From a virus, in the IMG/VR virus record IMGVR_UViG_3300028388_002818, positions 1-51,538 of that record: a stretch of 51,538 bases of DNA; one strand, 5' to 3'. Below the pieces are notes generated by a model. That model was not told the DNA's origin. It ran no database searches and saw only the letters and a program-made list of their open reading frames with translations. Shown here in pieces: positions 1-8,464 of the stretch. Positions within the stretch are counted from its first letter, which is position 1. Every line of letters starts with the position of its first letter. The position numbers and the translations under genes were made by a program.

Positions 1-28
1 CGCGAGGGTGAGGGGTTAGGGTTAAGGC

Positions 29-442
29 TTAGTAGCGACCTGCAATTGTGACGGTGGCTTGCTCAGCGTCGAGGCGGTTCACATTTACGAAAATGTCACG
101 GAAGCGGGTGGGCGTAATCTCTTGCTCAAGTCGCGCCGCCACCTCTTCAAGCACGTCGTGAAGCTCAGTCACGTTCCAATACTCAAGGTTGTAAGAGAAG
201 GTGTCGATGACAATCTGATTGATAGTCTCCCACAGCGCGGTGACCTCGTAGTTCTCAGCGTCGAGGTGCATGGCAACGAGCTTGAAAGAGAGTTGCGCCA
301 GGTTCGGGGTCCCCTCGTTGTTGAGCGTGATTGTGGCGGTGGTCACGATACCCATCTCAGGGTTGTTCTTAATGTCAAGCATCGTGGCGGGTACGCGGTT
401 AGCGGCGAGGAAGGTGTTCCATCGTGCGGTGTCGTTCTTCAT
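29..442 (-). CDS. Hypothetical protein (137 aa)
   Basis: I do not recognise this protein. It is the last gene of the leftmost minus-strand cluster. The start at 442 is preferred over upstream in-frame starts because an AAAGGAA ribosome site lies about 8 bases before it. The C-terminal half looks helical and acidic (a VLEEVAARLEQE stretch), then ends in a beta-like IFVNVNRLDAEQATVTI segment. No signal peptide, membrane segment or cysteine cluster is visible. A good promoter about 70 bases upstream suggests separate expression from the gene on its right. A structural or DNA-metabolism role cannot be assigned. Confidence 0.75.
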   Translation of the reverse strand: MKNDTARWNTFLAANRVPATMLDIKNNPEMGIVTTATITLNNEGTPNLAQLSFKLVAMHLDAENYEVTALWETINQIVIDTFSYNLEYWNVTELHDVLEEVAARLEQEITPTRFRDIFVNVNRLDAEQATVTIAGRY

Positions 443-513
443 GGCTTTGTTTCCTTTGCGAGTCTTCGGCTCGCTCTCAGTGTTTCGGTCGAGCGTCATG
501 CCCAACTACAAGA

Positions 514-542
514 AGTATAATCACCTCTGTAATATATTACAA
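514..542 (-). promoter_or_regulatory. Sigma70-like promoter for the 29-442 gene
   Basis: On the minus strand a TTGTAA -35 box (537-542) is followed by a 17 bp spacer and a TATACT -10 box (514-519). Transcription would start near 507 and give a leader of about 65 bases. A perfect palindrome, TGTAATATATTACA (528-541), covers the spacer and most of the -35 box, so the promoter may be under repressor control. Confidence 0.6.
528..541. promoter_or_regulatory. Palindromic operator candidate TGTAATATATTACA
   Basis: This is a 14 bp perfect palindrome inside the promoter at 514-542. The same half-sites (TGTAAT and ATTACA) recur with a one-base centre at 10225-10237, and nearly so at 35629-35641. That recurrence suggests a dimeric regulator, but which one is unknown. 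Confidence 0.4.
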
Positions 543-548
543 GTCCAA

Positions 549-905
549 TCACGATAAATTTTTAAACTTTATGACGAGCCACACCTCAAGGTCGCGCAAC
601 AGCGCGTCAGGGTTAACGTCGAAGTATACGATTTTATGGGGAGTATACGTCTGCGCGACGCGCCACAACCCTCGCACCACGCGCAACAACGCTCGCCCTG
701 ACAAGAGAAGCGCGGTGAGCTGACCGTCCCCTGCGTCATAGATACCGTTACAACTATCGTCTTCTTGGCTCAAGACCCACTGCGCCAAGTTCTCTTGCAT
801 TTCTAGTGAGCCGTTCAAGCTAGCTGTGAGAAATCGAACTGCGTCACGCGAGTCATAACGCCCCTCGCTGTCGGGTAGTAGTTGCATTTCGTGTTCGTGG
901 TGCAT
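549..905 (-). CDS. Hypothetical protein (118 aa)
   Basis: Unrecognised. The ATG at 905 sits one base after the stop codon of the upstream gene (stop at 907-909), which indicates translational coupling within one transcript; longer in-frame starts would run into that gene. The ribosome site is weak, a G-rich stretch only. The N-terminus is His-rich (MHHEHEM). The middle is helical, and the C-terminus (LLRDLEVWLVIKFKNLS) is amphipathic. No catalytic motif is visible. Confidence 0.7.
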   Translation of the reverse strand: MHHEHEMQLLPDSEGRYDSRDAVRFLTASLNGSLEMQENLAQWVLSQEDDSCNGIYDAGDGQLTALLLSGRALLRVVRGLWRVAQTYTPHKIVYFDVNPDALLRDLEVWLVIKFKNLS

Positions 906-906
906 T

Positions 907-1287
907 TCAACTACCCCCGATGTGCAAGAACGGGTGTTGCAATTCCATACCGTCTCTCGCTTCCCACTGCGCGGGGTCCGTGCCTGCAAGCTCATGTAGC
1001 GCGTCGAGCTGTTCTTCGGTCACTCGCGCCGTGCCTAAATACGCCAATAACGTGTTTCTGTGCATTTGCAGTTCGGGCAACCTCACGCTCTCAATATCGA
1101 GCCTCAGCGCCATAAGGTCGCGCATGGCGGCGCGAGGGGTTGCCCCGCGCATCTTGACGGCGAAGGTTGCGTTCCATTTCGCAAGGCGCGTTTGCTTCAC
1201 CGCCTCAGTCAGCATCTCCTTCACCTTGCTCTCGGCGCGAGGGTTGTTCGGGTTGCTCAGAATAAACAGCTCTGTCTTCTTCAACAT
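907..1287 (-). CDS. Hypothetical protein (126 aa)
   Basis: Unrecognised. It starts inside the 3' end of the 1205-2506 gene, an overlap of 83 bases in another frame, and a GGAG ribosome site lies just upstream of the ATG at 1287. The protein is basic and helical near the N-terminus (SKVKEMLTEAVKQTRLAKWNA). It contains a KMRGATPRAAMRDLMALRLDIE stretch split by short loops, and its acidic C-terminal part ends in HIGGS. Clear codon use in this frame and the tight junction with the next gene make it likely real. Function unknown. Confidence 0.7.
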   Translation of the reverse strand: MLKKTELFILSNPNNPRAESKVKEMLTEAVKQTRLAKWNATFAVKMRGATPRAAMRDLMALRLDIESVRLPELQMHRNTLLAYLGTARVTEEQLDALHELAGTDPAQWEARDGMELQHPFLHIGGS

Positions 1288-2506
1288 AACTACTCCGTTG
1301 TAGATAAGGGTCTGTGCCGTTCCACTTGAACGTGACGGGCTTATACTCGAAGTTATACCTGTAAATCACAGGCTCTTCACGCTTAGGTCTGCCGCCTTTA
1401 GGTGCGGGCGGTTTAACACTAGGCTTCTTCGTTAGCCCCGCGCCGCCCTTGCGGTGAGCTGTGGTGTATTTCTCAATCTTGGTTACGGGCATCAGCGCCA
1501 GGTCCAAAGCCACAACGTGGGCAGTCGGGTCGCGTATTTCTGTATTCTCAACGTAGGCTTCTCGCTCGTGCATTTCTCGCGCAAGTATCTGCTCCATCAG
1601 CTCGCGTAGCACGGGTCCTTTGGTTCGTGGGTTGTCGAAGATACGGTTGCGGCACTTCGGCAGGTTGAACGCGTCACTCAGGCGCGAATCGTCTACAAGC
1701 TCACCCGCCCACAAGGGGTATGTTTTAGGCTTCTCGTAATGATGCACATAGGCTTGGGTCAAGATAGACTGCTCTTCTTTGAGCCGCTTGTTGTACTCCT
1801 TGTTCACAAGCGCCTTACGCATCGAGGGTGGCATAGGCTCGTCTTGAAGCGCGAGCAACGCCTCTAGCTCTTCCTTGCACCGCTTCACATATTTCCTGAG
1901 AACATACTGCATACCTTGAAGCGACACCCACCCCTCAAGCGGTTCCGCCATGTAGTGAGGTAGGCATTGAAGCACCTCGTAGATTTCTGCTCGCGCCTCT
2001 TCTTTCGTGAGCTTCTTCAACGGGCTGTAAATCGAGGCGTAGCGCTTGAGGTTTCGTAAACGCACAAGCCCCTCAGCCGCTTTGTCGATTTCTGTTCTGA
2101 GCTTGTCTGTGGGCTTAGCTACGGGGTTAATCGGCGCGTGGTCAAACACGGGCGACGGAGCCGCGCCTTGAGGCAGGTCTTCTTGGTCTGAGTAGTAGTC
2201 GTTGAAGCTGACGAGCTTGATGTGATTCCATTTGCTTCTCTGTTGGTATCGGTCACGGATGTGGTTGCTAAATAACGCCTCAGTCTCACTACTTAGCATG
2301 AAGCTGTAGTCACCCAAGCCAAGCTCTGAAACTGAGGCGTGAATAAGCTCAGAAATGTACTCTTGCACCGTCACGCGTTTCTCGAAAAGGCAAGGTATCA
2401 GGGCGGTCATTAGCTCTCTAGGCATTTCGAAGACGACCTTTACGGTGTCCTTGTTCGCCTTGTAACGGTGTTTTCTTGAGATAGTTGGGAATACAGAGGA
2501 GTTCAT
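1205..2506 (-). CDS. Hypothetical protein (433 aa) with basic AT-hook-like tail
   Basis: Unrecognised. The ATG at 2506 is preceded by AAAGGATAG. The N-terminal part (residues about 20-70) resembles a short DNA-binding fold of the kind found in small regulators (VKVVFEMPRELMTALIPCL), but this is weak. The middle (residues about 135-290) is charged and helical. Residues about 355-375 form a Lys/Pro/Gly-rich linker with GGRPKR, like the core of an AT-hook, suggesting DNA contact. Its start is only 33 bp from the start of the divergent resolvase gene at 2540, so the two must share or overlap regulatory DNA. Confidence 0.75.
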   Translation of the reverse strand: MNSSVFPTISRKHRYKANKDTVKVVFEMPRELMTALIPCLFEKRVTVQEYISELIHASVSELGLGDYSFMLSSETEALFSNHIRDRYQQRSKWNHIKLVSFNDYYSDQEDLPQGAAPSPVFDHAPINPVAKPTDKLRTEIDKAAEGLVRLRNLKRYASIYSPLKKLTKEEARAEIYEVLQCLPHYMAEPLEGWVSLQGMQYVLRKYVKRCKEELEALLALQDEPMPPSMRKALVNKEYNKRLKEEQSILTQAYVHHYEKPKTYPLWAGELVDDSRLSDAFNLPKCRNRIFDNPRTKGPVLRELMEQILAREMHEREAYVENTEIRDPTAHVVALDLALMPVTKIEKYTTAHRKGGAGLTKKPSVKPPAPKGGRPKREEPVIYRYNFEYKPVTFKWNGTDPYLQRSSYVEEDRAVYSEQPEQPSRREQGEGDAD

Positions 2507-2539
2507 GTGCTATCCTTTGTTTATGCAGAAGGGCTATTT

Positions 2540-3067
2540 ATGAGAAAATACCAAAAACCTAAACGCAGTTTAAAGTCTTTACAAGGCTTAGCCGCTAAGC
2601 GAAATGGTGCTGACGCCGAATCTCAACTTGAGCAAATCGCACAGGTCTATGAGCGTGAGGGCGTGGCTGAGCTTTCGAAGCGTTATGAGCCTTACCGCCG
2701 TGTTTCAGGCACGGGGTCCACGGGCGTGTTCAAAGCGGCGTATCTCGGCTCGTCAGGCTGTGATTTCGAGCTGTGGCTTAAAGACGGTCGAGCGGGTCAC
2801 GTTGAGATGAAGTCACGCGAGGCTGATAGAATAAGCAAGACGGCGCTAGACCCCACGCAACAAGCTCAATTGCAACGCAGGGTCGATTGGGGTCAGCTCG
2901 CGCTTGTGGTCGTCAGGCTCAGGGGCGAGTGGGTTCTTATCCCTTATGAGCGGTGGCACGAAGGCGAGCGTAAGACGCATAGCGCGTCACAGTTGTTAGA
3001 GATTGGGGTGGCGGTCCCCATGCGCGAGGGCTTGCCTGATTTGTTGGCGGCTCTCGCTTTGCTTTAA
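2540..3067 (+). CDS. RecU-like Holliday junction resolvase (175 aa)
   Basis: Probable structure-specific endonuclease of the RecU/PD-(D/E)XK type, which resolves four-way junctions made during phage recombination and replication. Visible support: an N-terminal basic arm; a conserved NGADAESQLE helix; SGTGSTGVFKAAYLG followed by CDFELWL, giving the catalytic Asp; then HVEMKSRE, giving the E-x-K pair; then DPTQQAQLQR, as in the RecU helix before its last strands. The length fits the family. It is a lone plus-strand gene in a minus-strand region. Its stop overlaps the end of the convergent 3064-5313 gene by 4 bases. The ATG at 2540 has AGAAGGG upstream. Another PD-(D/E)XK nuclease is the main alternative. 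Confidence 0.65.
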   Translation: MRKYQKPKRSLKSLQGLAAKRNGADAESQLEQIAQVYEREGVAELSKRYEPYRRVSGTGSTGVFKAAYLGSSGCDFELWLKDGRAGHVEMKSREADRISKTALDPTQQAQLQRRVDWGQLALVVVRLRGEWVLIPYERWHEGERKTHSASQLLEIGVAVPMREGLPDLLAALALL

Positions 3068-5313
3068 GCGGTCAGGTTATCGAACAGCGCCTCGCGTAAC
3101 ACGTTGGGCTTAATGCTGAACTGATGTGCGGCTTCATCAACGAAGTAGTCAATATCAACCTTGCTGTCGAAGCAGACCTTCGTGCTGTCGCTCACAAGCG
3201 AGGCGCTGTCGAACACGGTGCCGTCATCGCTCTCAAGCTCACAGTAAGAGTGAAAGGCGAGGGTAGAAATCTGCTCAGCGGTTAAGAGGTCATTGATGTT
3301 GCCGAAGCGAACGTAGACCTCATGCGAGGCACTGAACTCAACCACCTGCTCTACCACACTCATTTCTTTATCAAGCTGAGCTTCTGAGAGGGCAAGGAAG
3401 TCACCGAAGGTCATCTTGTCGTCGTCAACCTGCGCGGCGCTGTCGTCAAGCTCAACCATCTGAGTCTCAAGCTCAAGGTCAGCCTTATCAAGCTCAGGCT
3501 CAGGTGCAGGCTCAGGCTCAGGTGCAGGCTCCTCAACCTCAAGCTCAAGGTCAGCCTTGATGATACGCGCCTGCTCCCACAGGGTCATAGCCACATACTC
3601 AAGCATAGAGATTTCTGATTTCTTAGTCTCAACGCGTTGTTGACGGTCCATCACTTGGGCGTAGACCTCGCAGACGCCTGCATTATCACGAATATCGTTA
3701 ATGGTCTTGCCTTGCTCCTTGAGCCAAGCCTTGAGCCACTTGGTCTGCTTAGCGTTGAGCTTATCTAGGGGTTGTTGCACGGTGCTTTCCTCTTCCTCTT
3801 CTTCTTGGGTAGTGGTGCTGAGGGGAGCGGGTACCTTAGCCACAACGCTAGGCTCAGGCAACATCTTCTCAACAGCCTCGTAAATCGAGAGCTTGATACC
3901 TGCTGACATAGCGCGAGCCTTGCCCAAAGCCTCACGGAACGCCTCTAGCTTCTCAGAGGTCACGGTGTCGAACATCTTGAGCTTGCGTGAGCCGAAAGCC
4001 ACGAACGCCTCAGTAGGTGCAAAGTGCTTCTCTACCAAGCGGTCCAACTCCATGAGGTCACTCGTCGCGCCACAAAGTGAAACGCCCTTGCCTGTAAGGA
4101 TTGAGCTTGACACTTGAGCAGACCAACCGCCTGCAAGGGGGCTGAGTTGAGCGTGTTTGCCCATAGCGGTCTTGAAATCAACCTCGAAACCGCGTTGTAA
4201 ATTGAAGTAGCCAGGTACCGCCTTCTTCATTTCCTCTGTGGGGTAGTCCTCGTCAACAGCGCGTGAGAAATCGGCGTAGTGCTTTTGCCAATCGAAGGTG
4301 CTGAGCTTATCGGCAACGCCCCAAGCGTCAGGGTATTGCACCGTGATTTCTTCCTCACCTGTGAGCGAAATATGCTCACCCAAGTGTGGCAAGACGTAGC
4401 GCAACAAGGGGTGAAAGCCCACGGTGAAGGTGGTGCAGGTGTTCTCACCGTGGCGGGTGAAGACGCGATCCCCTGCGACTTGGCGGGTGACAAGAGGCGC
4501 GGGTGGTGCCTCGACAACAGGCTCAGGCTTGAGTGAGCTGAACGCGGTGGCGAAGAAATCGGCTTCGGTGTCTTCAACCACAGGCTCAGGCTCAACAGTG
4601 GCGCTTACAGCAGGGGCGGCGAAGCCAAAAGTAGGTGGCTCGATTTGGATTTGCAGAGGCTCCGCCTCAATCGTAGCGGTGGCGTCGAACACAATTTGTT
4701 GCGCGTCTTCTGCGCTACGAACCACATTTTGTTGCGCGAGTAATGCGTCACGCAGGGCAGTGAGGGGCTTACGGCTCACCTTGTAGTCGATAAGAATATC
4801 AAGCGCCTCAGCCAAGACCTGAGCCTCTGCCTCAACATTGGCGGGGTCCACATTAAGGTATGCACACTTCTTACCGTCAAGCACCTTGAAGGTATCGTCA
4901 CCCTCGCCCCACAGCTTCTTGGTGGTGAGGTGTGAACATACGCGAGAGGCGAGGCGCAGGTGGCTCGCTTGCATAGGTGTGAGCTTCACCAAGTAGCCGT
5001 TCTTCACAGCGGCGAGGTCCTCACCCTCAGCAAGCTCCCACTGCTTCTTGAGCTTGTTCTTGACGCTTTTAGCCACGCGCAGGGGCTTGTCCTCAAGCAT
5101 CAGAATCTCAGCCTCGATATGCTCATAAAACTGCACGAAAACAGGCTTGCTGAGCGTTAAGTTGCGTGAGCTGAGGTACACATGAGGTTGATACTTCTCT
5201 GCGCGGTCTGAGAACCAACCGTGTAAGAAATCGTATTGGGGCTTTGTGACTGCGATTGAGATGCCCTCAACGCTGTTTGTGCCGAAAGGTGATTTGCGGT
5301 TTGTTGTTGCCAT
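3064..5313 (-). CDS. Large acidic hypothetical protein (749 aa) with Pro-Glu repeats
   Basis: Unrecognised. The ATG at 5313 is chosen because GGAG lies 9 bases before it; the open frame extends further upstream, but that part overlaps the next gene and reads like an antisense frame. The protein has a folded N-terminus (PQYDFLHGWFSDRAEKYQPHV) and Glu/Pro-rich linkers around residues 200-270. A middle domain follows at about 275-450, then a second acidic linker of EPEPAPEPEPAPEPE type near residues 590-615, encoded by a short imperfect DNA repeat at about 3480-3545. It lies directly after the polymerase and the 157-aa gene, so a role in replication or host takeover is possible but only inferred. 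Confidence 0.75.
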   Translation of the reverse strand: MATTNRKSPFGTNSVEGISIAVTKPQYDFLHGWFSDRAEKYQPHVYLSSRNLTLSKPVFVQFYEHIEAEILMLEDKPLRVAKSVKNKLKKQWELAEGEDLAAVKNGYLVKLTPMQASHLRLASRVCSHLTTKKLWGEGDDTFKVLDGKKCAYLNVDPANVEAEAQVLAEALDILIDYKVSRKPLTALRDALLAQQNVVRSAEDAQQIVFDATATIEAEPLQIQIEPPTFGFAAPAVSATVEPEPVVEDTEADFFATAFSSLKPEPVVEAPPAPLVTRQVAGDRVFTRHGENTCTTFTVGFHPLLRYVLPHLGEHISLTGEEEITVQYPDAWGVADKLSTFDWQKHYADFSRAVDEDYPTEEMKKAVPGYFNLQRGFEVDFKTAMGKHAQLSPLAGGWSAQVSSSILTGKGVSLCGATSDLMELDRLVEKHFAPTEAFVAFGSRKLKMFDTVTSEKLEAFREALGKARAMSAGIKLSIYEAVEKMLPEPSVVAKVPAPLSTTTQEEEEEESTVQQPLDKLNAKQTKWLKAWLKEQGKTINDIRDNAGVCEVYAQVMDRQQRVETKKSEISMLEYVAMTLWEQARIIKADLELEVEEPAPEPEPAPEPELDKADLELETQMVELDDSAAQVDDDKMTFGDFLALSEAQLDKEMSVVEQVVEFSASHEVYVRFGNINDLLTAEQISTLAFHSYCELESDDGTVFDSASLVSDSTKVCFDSKVDIDYFVDEAAHQFSIKPNVLREALFDNLTA

Positions 5314-5338
5314 GATGTTTTGACTCCGAAGGTCTAGG

Positions 5339-5812
5339 TTAGAATTGCCACTGAGCGTGGCGAACATTGTTGCGGTATTGCACAGCGCCTTGCTCGACAA
5401 GAGCGACGGTGCGAGGGGTGAAGCCTGCGTGAGCAGAAGCGGTGAAGAAATCGACAATCTCAGCCATAACACTCTCGCCAAAGAACTTCTCCCTTGAGAG
5501 CGTGGTGAGCGTGACCTCCTCACACATAGCGAGAGCGTGATACATGACCTTGCTGACGCGGTGCATAGCGATTGAGCGACCCTTGTCCCCAAGCTCTGCA
5601 TACGCCTTGCTCAAGCCCCAAAAGTGACCCGCCACGAGGTCCATTGAAGCGCGGGTCCAAGTGCCGAACACTGAGGTGTTGGCGAAGACGCCTTGTGAGG
5701 GGAGGTCCATGACCTTCATAGCGAGGCGTAAGCTCTCGCCCCAGGTCAAGCCCTGTGATTTCTTGATTTGCCATGCCGTCTTGTTCAAGTCTGCGGTGAA
5801 GTACTTACGCAT
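5339..5812 (-). CDS. Hypothetical protein (157 aa)
   Basis: Unrecognised. The start at 5812 (MRKYFTADLNKT) gives a compact helical protein with a basic N-terminal helix (WQIKKSQGLTWGESLRLAMKV) of the kind found in small DNA-associated proteins. The ribosome site is weak. The mRNA leader can form a hairpin between G-rich and C-rich runs (GGGGGC pairing with CCCCC, about 5826-5860), which might control translation. It has its own promoter at 5880-5908 just after the polymerase terminator, so it begins a separate transcript that continues into the 749-aa gene 25 bases downstream. Confidence 0.75.
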   Translation of the reverse strand: MRKYFTADLNKTAWQIKKSQGLTWGESLRLAMKVMDLPSQGVFANTSVFGTWTRASMDLVAGHFWGLSKAYAELGDKGRSIAMHRVSKVMYHALAMCEEVTLTTLSREKFFGESVMAEIVDFFTASAHAGFTPRTVALVEQGAVQYRNNVRHAQWQF

Positions 5813-5879
5813 GAGATTAACTCTGTGGGGGTCAACTTGGTTAGGTGAGTGACAGCCCCCGCTTGTCAACTACCCTTGA

Positions 5880-5908
5880 AAGATAATACGCGGTTGAAGA
5901 GGTTGCAA
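5880..5908 (-). promoter_or_regulatory. Sigma70-like promoter for the 5812 gene
   Basis: On the minus strand TTGCAA (5903-5908), a 17 bp spacer and TATCTT (5880-5885). It lies between the terminator of the polymerase gene and the start at 5812, as expected for a new transcription unit. Confidence 0.6.
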
Positions 5909-5910
5909 CT

Positions 5911-5944
5911 AAAAAAAGGGTCAAGACGTAAAAAATCTTGACCC
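5911..5944 (-). terminator. Rho-independent terminator after the DNA polymerase gene
   Basis: Read on the minus strand, a perfect 9 bp stem (GGGTCAAGA with TCTTGACCC, arms at 5936-5944 and 5918-5926) with a 9-base loop is followed by a run of seven T. It sits 35 bases after the polymerase stop codon at 5980. Confidence 0.9.
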
Positions 5945-5979
5945 CCTGTCAGAAACCCTAGTGTTTATCGCGTTTTAGC

Positions 5980-8358
5980 TTAGCTCAAAAGTCGCGTGAT
6001 ATTTTGCTTGGCGAGCTGTACGCCTTGAGGGAAGTTGACCGTGAGCTGTTCGATGGGGTTGGTAGCGTCTTCTTCATCTTCACTACCGACTGCACCTTCC
6101 TTCGGGGACCATACCAAAAGCTCACCGTTCTCGTCTCTCGCTGACTTGGCGTCTTTGGTCCATCGGGTGCTGATAGCCACCTCAGCCTCAGCGGGTACGT
6201 TAGGCGTGTATTTCTCCATGCCTGCAATCATAAGCTCTTCAAAGCGAGCGGCGGCGCGGCGTAGCTTAATCAAGCCTTCGGCAGTGCCGTCATAAGGCGC
6301 TTCAAGCACGATTTCGTCATGCACCATAAGAACAGGGAAGGCTCCGAACAGAGGTGACTTGCGCTTGAAGTAGCACTCCTCAAAGATGTTGATAAGCGCC
6401 TCTTTACAGCCCGAAGCGGCAACGCCCTGAAACGGTGTGTTGCACATCACGGTGAAGCGGTTGCAGTATCTAGCGCGTTTGTCACGGTCGAACACATAGA
6501 TGCGAGCGTCAGGGTTCTCGATTGTGAACTCGCCTGTCATGCGGTCAGCTTGCGTCAAGAACTTACGGCGGTCAAAGTAGCCGTTCATTTCGTGCCAAAC
6601 ATTGAGCCACATACGGCACAGCTTCTCTGATTGGTCAACGCTCAGCTCGATACCATAGCCTCGTGCGTAAGACACAAATGAGATATGTGATAAGCCACCC
6701 GCAAGACCGAAGTTGAGGATTTTGGCGAGGGTACGCAGGTGCTTCATCTGCTTGTACTTGGGGTTCTCGTCGTCAGCGTAAATCTCTTTAGCCTTATCGA
6801 AGGGCATTTCTTCTTTATGCTCAAGCTCCCACATACGAGCGGCGGCGAAAAGGTGAGGGTCGAAAGAGCGGTCTGCGCGGTACTGCCTTGCGATTTCTGA
6901 GCCGTTCTCAGGGTCCTCGTCTTCAATGCACTGCGCTAGGGTGCGGAACTCGGCGGCGCTGTAGTCAGAAATGAGAAACACATGACCCTCAGCAGGCTCA
7001 ATACAAGAGCGAGCCGCGCCTGCGCGTGGCAGGTTCTGCAAGTTAGGCTTCTTAGAAGAGGTGCGACCTGTAGCCACTAAGCCGTTCATCTGAAAGCGCA
7101 GGCGGTTGTCGGGGTTGAGCTTGCCACGCTCAATAGCCGTGAGAAATGTGGCGAACTCTTTCCACTTGCCCTCAGCGTGAGCGGTGGTGTCGATGATATT
7201 TCTCAGCACCTCAAGCTCTTCACGCTCAGCGTCTGTTAAGCGCTTGGCGGTTTGAATCGTTGAGCCTGTGCTGAGGCAACGGTTCACCGTGTAGAGCAAC
7301 TTCTTGCGGCGGTCCTCTGCCGTAGAAATCTTGCTAAGGTTCCCAACGTACTTGGCGTCGCTGTAATACTCAGGCACATCTGTAGCCTCAACAAGCTCAA
7401 GCACCCGAAAGAATACAGCCTGAAATGTGGCTTTGTTCATACCCACGCCTCTATCTTTGGTAGGTGCAGGTTGGTAAACACCGAAGTGCATGGGGACAGG
7501 CAACAGCTTCTTATGCTCCTGCATCACCGCGTCACGCGCCACGCTGATTGAAGACTCGTTGATAGTGATACCGTGTGTTGAACTCATGTGGTGCAACACG
7601 AACTCAGCGAAAGCCTGTCGAGGCGCATCGAACAGAATATCCATGTCATTTCTATTCTGCGACTCGTTGACCCTCGCGTTATACATACGCGCCTCAGCCT
7701 CTTGCGCTAGAAATACCATAGCGGCGTAGTGAGCGTCACTGATAGCGTAATCAACGGCGGCAACGTCCCACTCGTCAATAGGTACACCGTCAAGCTCACG
7801 GTAGCGGAGCCGCCAAGAGTCAGCCTGCTTACTGTTTGAAATATCAGCGTCGAAGTAAATCTTCACGCAGCCTGCAAGCGAGAGGAAGCTCATGTTGCCC
7901 CCTTCACACTGAATCGTACCGTTCATATCACCGTAGTTGGTGGTTTCAGCCACAATAGAAATGGCTTGGCGAATCTTGGTGCAGTGAATACGACCCTTCT
8001 TGTAGGCGCGGGTGATAAGCGCGAAAAGCTGTGTGTCTTGCACTGAGCAGACGGCGGCGTCGAAGGCGGCGTTGTGAATCACAATATGCACCTCGTCGTC
8101 GAGCAAGAGTTGCTTCAAGTGAGCGGCACCGTCTTGCGCGTTGTAGATGTAGCCTTTAGGGGTTTGGTAACCCGCGTTGCTCAGGTCAAAGAAGGTGTAA
8201 CACACAGGCTTGGGGACCACGTTGTTGGCAATCTTCCATGTCTCGGTGTCGAAGCCCACAATCGTTCTCGCGCCTGCGGGTAAGTAATCTTTGTAGTTCT
8301 CTTCAAGGTGCTTGATGCTGTGCGTTCCCACTGCGGGCATACTGCGTTGAAATGTCAT
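5980..8358 (-). CDS. DNA polymerase, family A, with 3'-5' exonuclease domain (792 aa)
   Basis: Replicative phage polymerase. The N-terminal DnaQ-like exonuclease shows GFDTET (D37, E39), a HNAAFDAAV block and the YAISDAHYA motif. The polymerase domain has motif A with DYSAAEFR (D465), motif B as RTLAKILNFGLAGG (K546, F550) and motif C as VHDEIVLE (H680, D681, E682), so all catalytic acids are present. Motif B has Gly where E. coli Pol I has Tyr766; other phage PolA proteins show a similar GG. The 5'-3' nuclease domain is absent, which is normal in phages. The ATG at 8358 has GGAGAG upstream. The C-terminal tail (residues about 750-770) carries a degenerate copy of the paired 11 bp motif described in the findings. 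Confidence 0.97.
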   Translation of the reverse strand: MTFQRSMPAVGTHSIKHLEENYKDYLPAGARTIVGFDTETWKIANNVVPKPVCYTFFDLSNAGYQTPKGYIYNAQDGAAHLKQLLLDDEVHIVIHNAAFDAAVCSVQDTQLFALITRAYKKGRIHCTKIRQAISIVAETTNYGDMNGTIQCEGGNMSFLSLAGCVKIYFDADISNSKQADSWRLRYRELDGVPIDEWDVAAVDYAISDAHYAAMVFLAQEAEARMYNARVNESQNRNDMDILFDAPRQAFAEFVLHHMSSTHGITINESSISVARDAVMQEHKKLLPVPMHFGVYQPAPTKDRGVGMNKATFQAVFFRVLELVEATDVPEYYSDAKYVGNLSKISTAEDRRKKLLYTVNRCLSTGSTIQTAKRLTDAEREELEVLRNIIDTTAHAEGKWKEFATFLTAIERGKLNPDNRLRFQMNGLVATGRTSSKKPNLQNLPRAGAARSCIEPAEGHVFLISDYSAAEFRTLAQCIEDEDPENGSEIARQYRADRSFDPHLFAAARMWELEHKEEMPFDKAKEIYADDENPKYKQMKHLRTLAKILNFGLAGGLSHISFVSYARGYGIELSVDQSEKLCRMWLNVWHEMNGYFDRRKFLTQADRMTGEFTIENPDARIYVFDRDKRARYCNRFTVMCNTPFQGVAASGCKEALINIFEECYFKRKSPLFGAFPVLMVHDEIVLEAPYDGTAEGLIKLRRAAARFEELMIAGMEKYTPNVPAEAEVAISTRWTKDAKSARDENGELLVWSPKEGAVGSEDEEDATNPIEQLTVNFPQGVQLAKQNITRLLS
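6055..6093 (-). repeat. Degenerate paired 11 bp motif in the polymerase tail
   Basis: On the minus strand GCAGTCGGTAG (6083-6093), then 17 bp, then an arm at 6055-6065 matching the inverted motif at 7 of 11 positions. Total length 39 bp in frame, the same geometry as the better copies at 34968 and 50840. It encodes AVGSEDEEDATNP. Confidence 0.4.
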
Positions 8359-8432
8359 GTTGCTCTCCAAACCTCAGTAAAATCGAGGTGACTGCAAGCG
8401 GTAGCTCGACCGTGAGCTTACCTTCACCAAGA

Positions 8433-8461
8433 ACTATAATACGCCTCTATGGTGATTGCAA
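8433..8461 (-). promoter_or_regulatory. Sigma70-like promoter for the DNA polymerase
   Basis: Minus strand TTGCAA (8456-8461), a 17 bp spacer and TATAGT (8433-8438). This gives a transcript starting near 8426 with a leader of about 68 bases before the polymerase ATG. A perfect 13 bp inverted repeat lies just upstream of the -35 box. Confidence 0.65.
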
Positions 8462-8464
8462 CTC

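Noticed and set aside
59-520. Plus-strand frame opposite the 29-442 gene
   Set aside because: Antisense shadow; no ribosome site, and the minus-strand gene has both a promoter and a ribosome site.
6700-6740. Gly in place of Tyr766 in polymerase motif B as a novel active site
   Set aside because: A GG at this place is known from other phage family A polymerases, so it is only a family trait.
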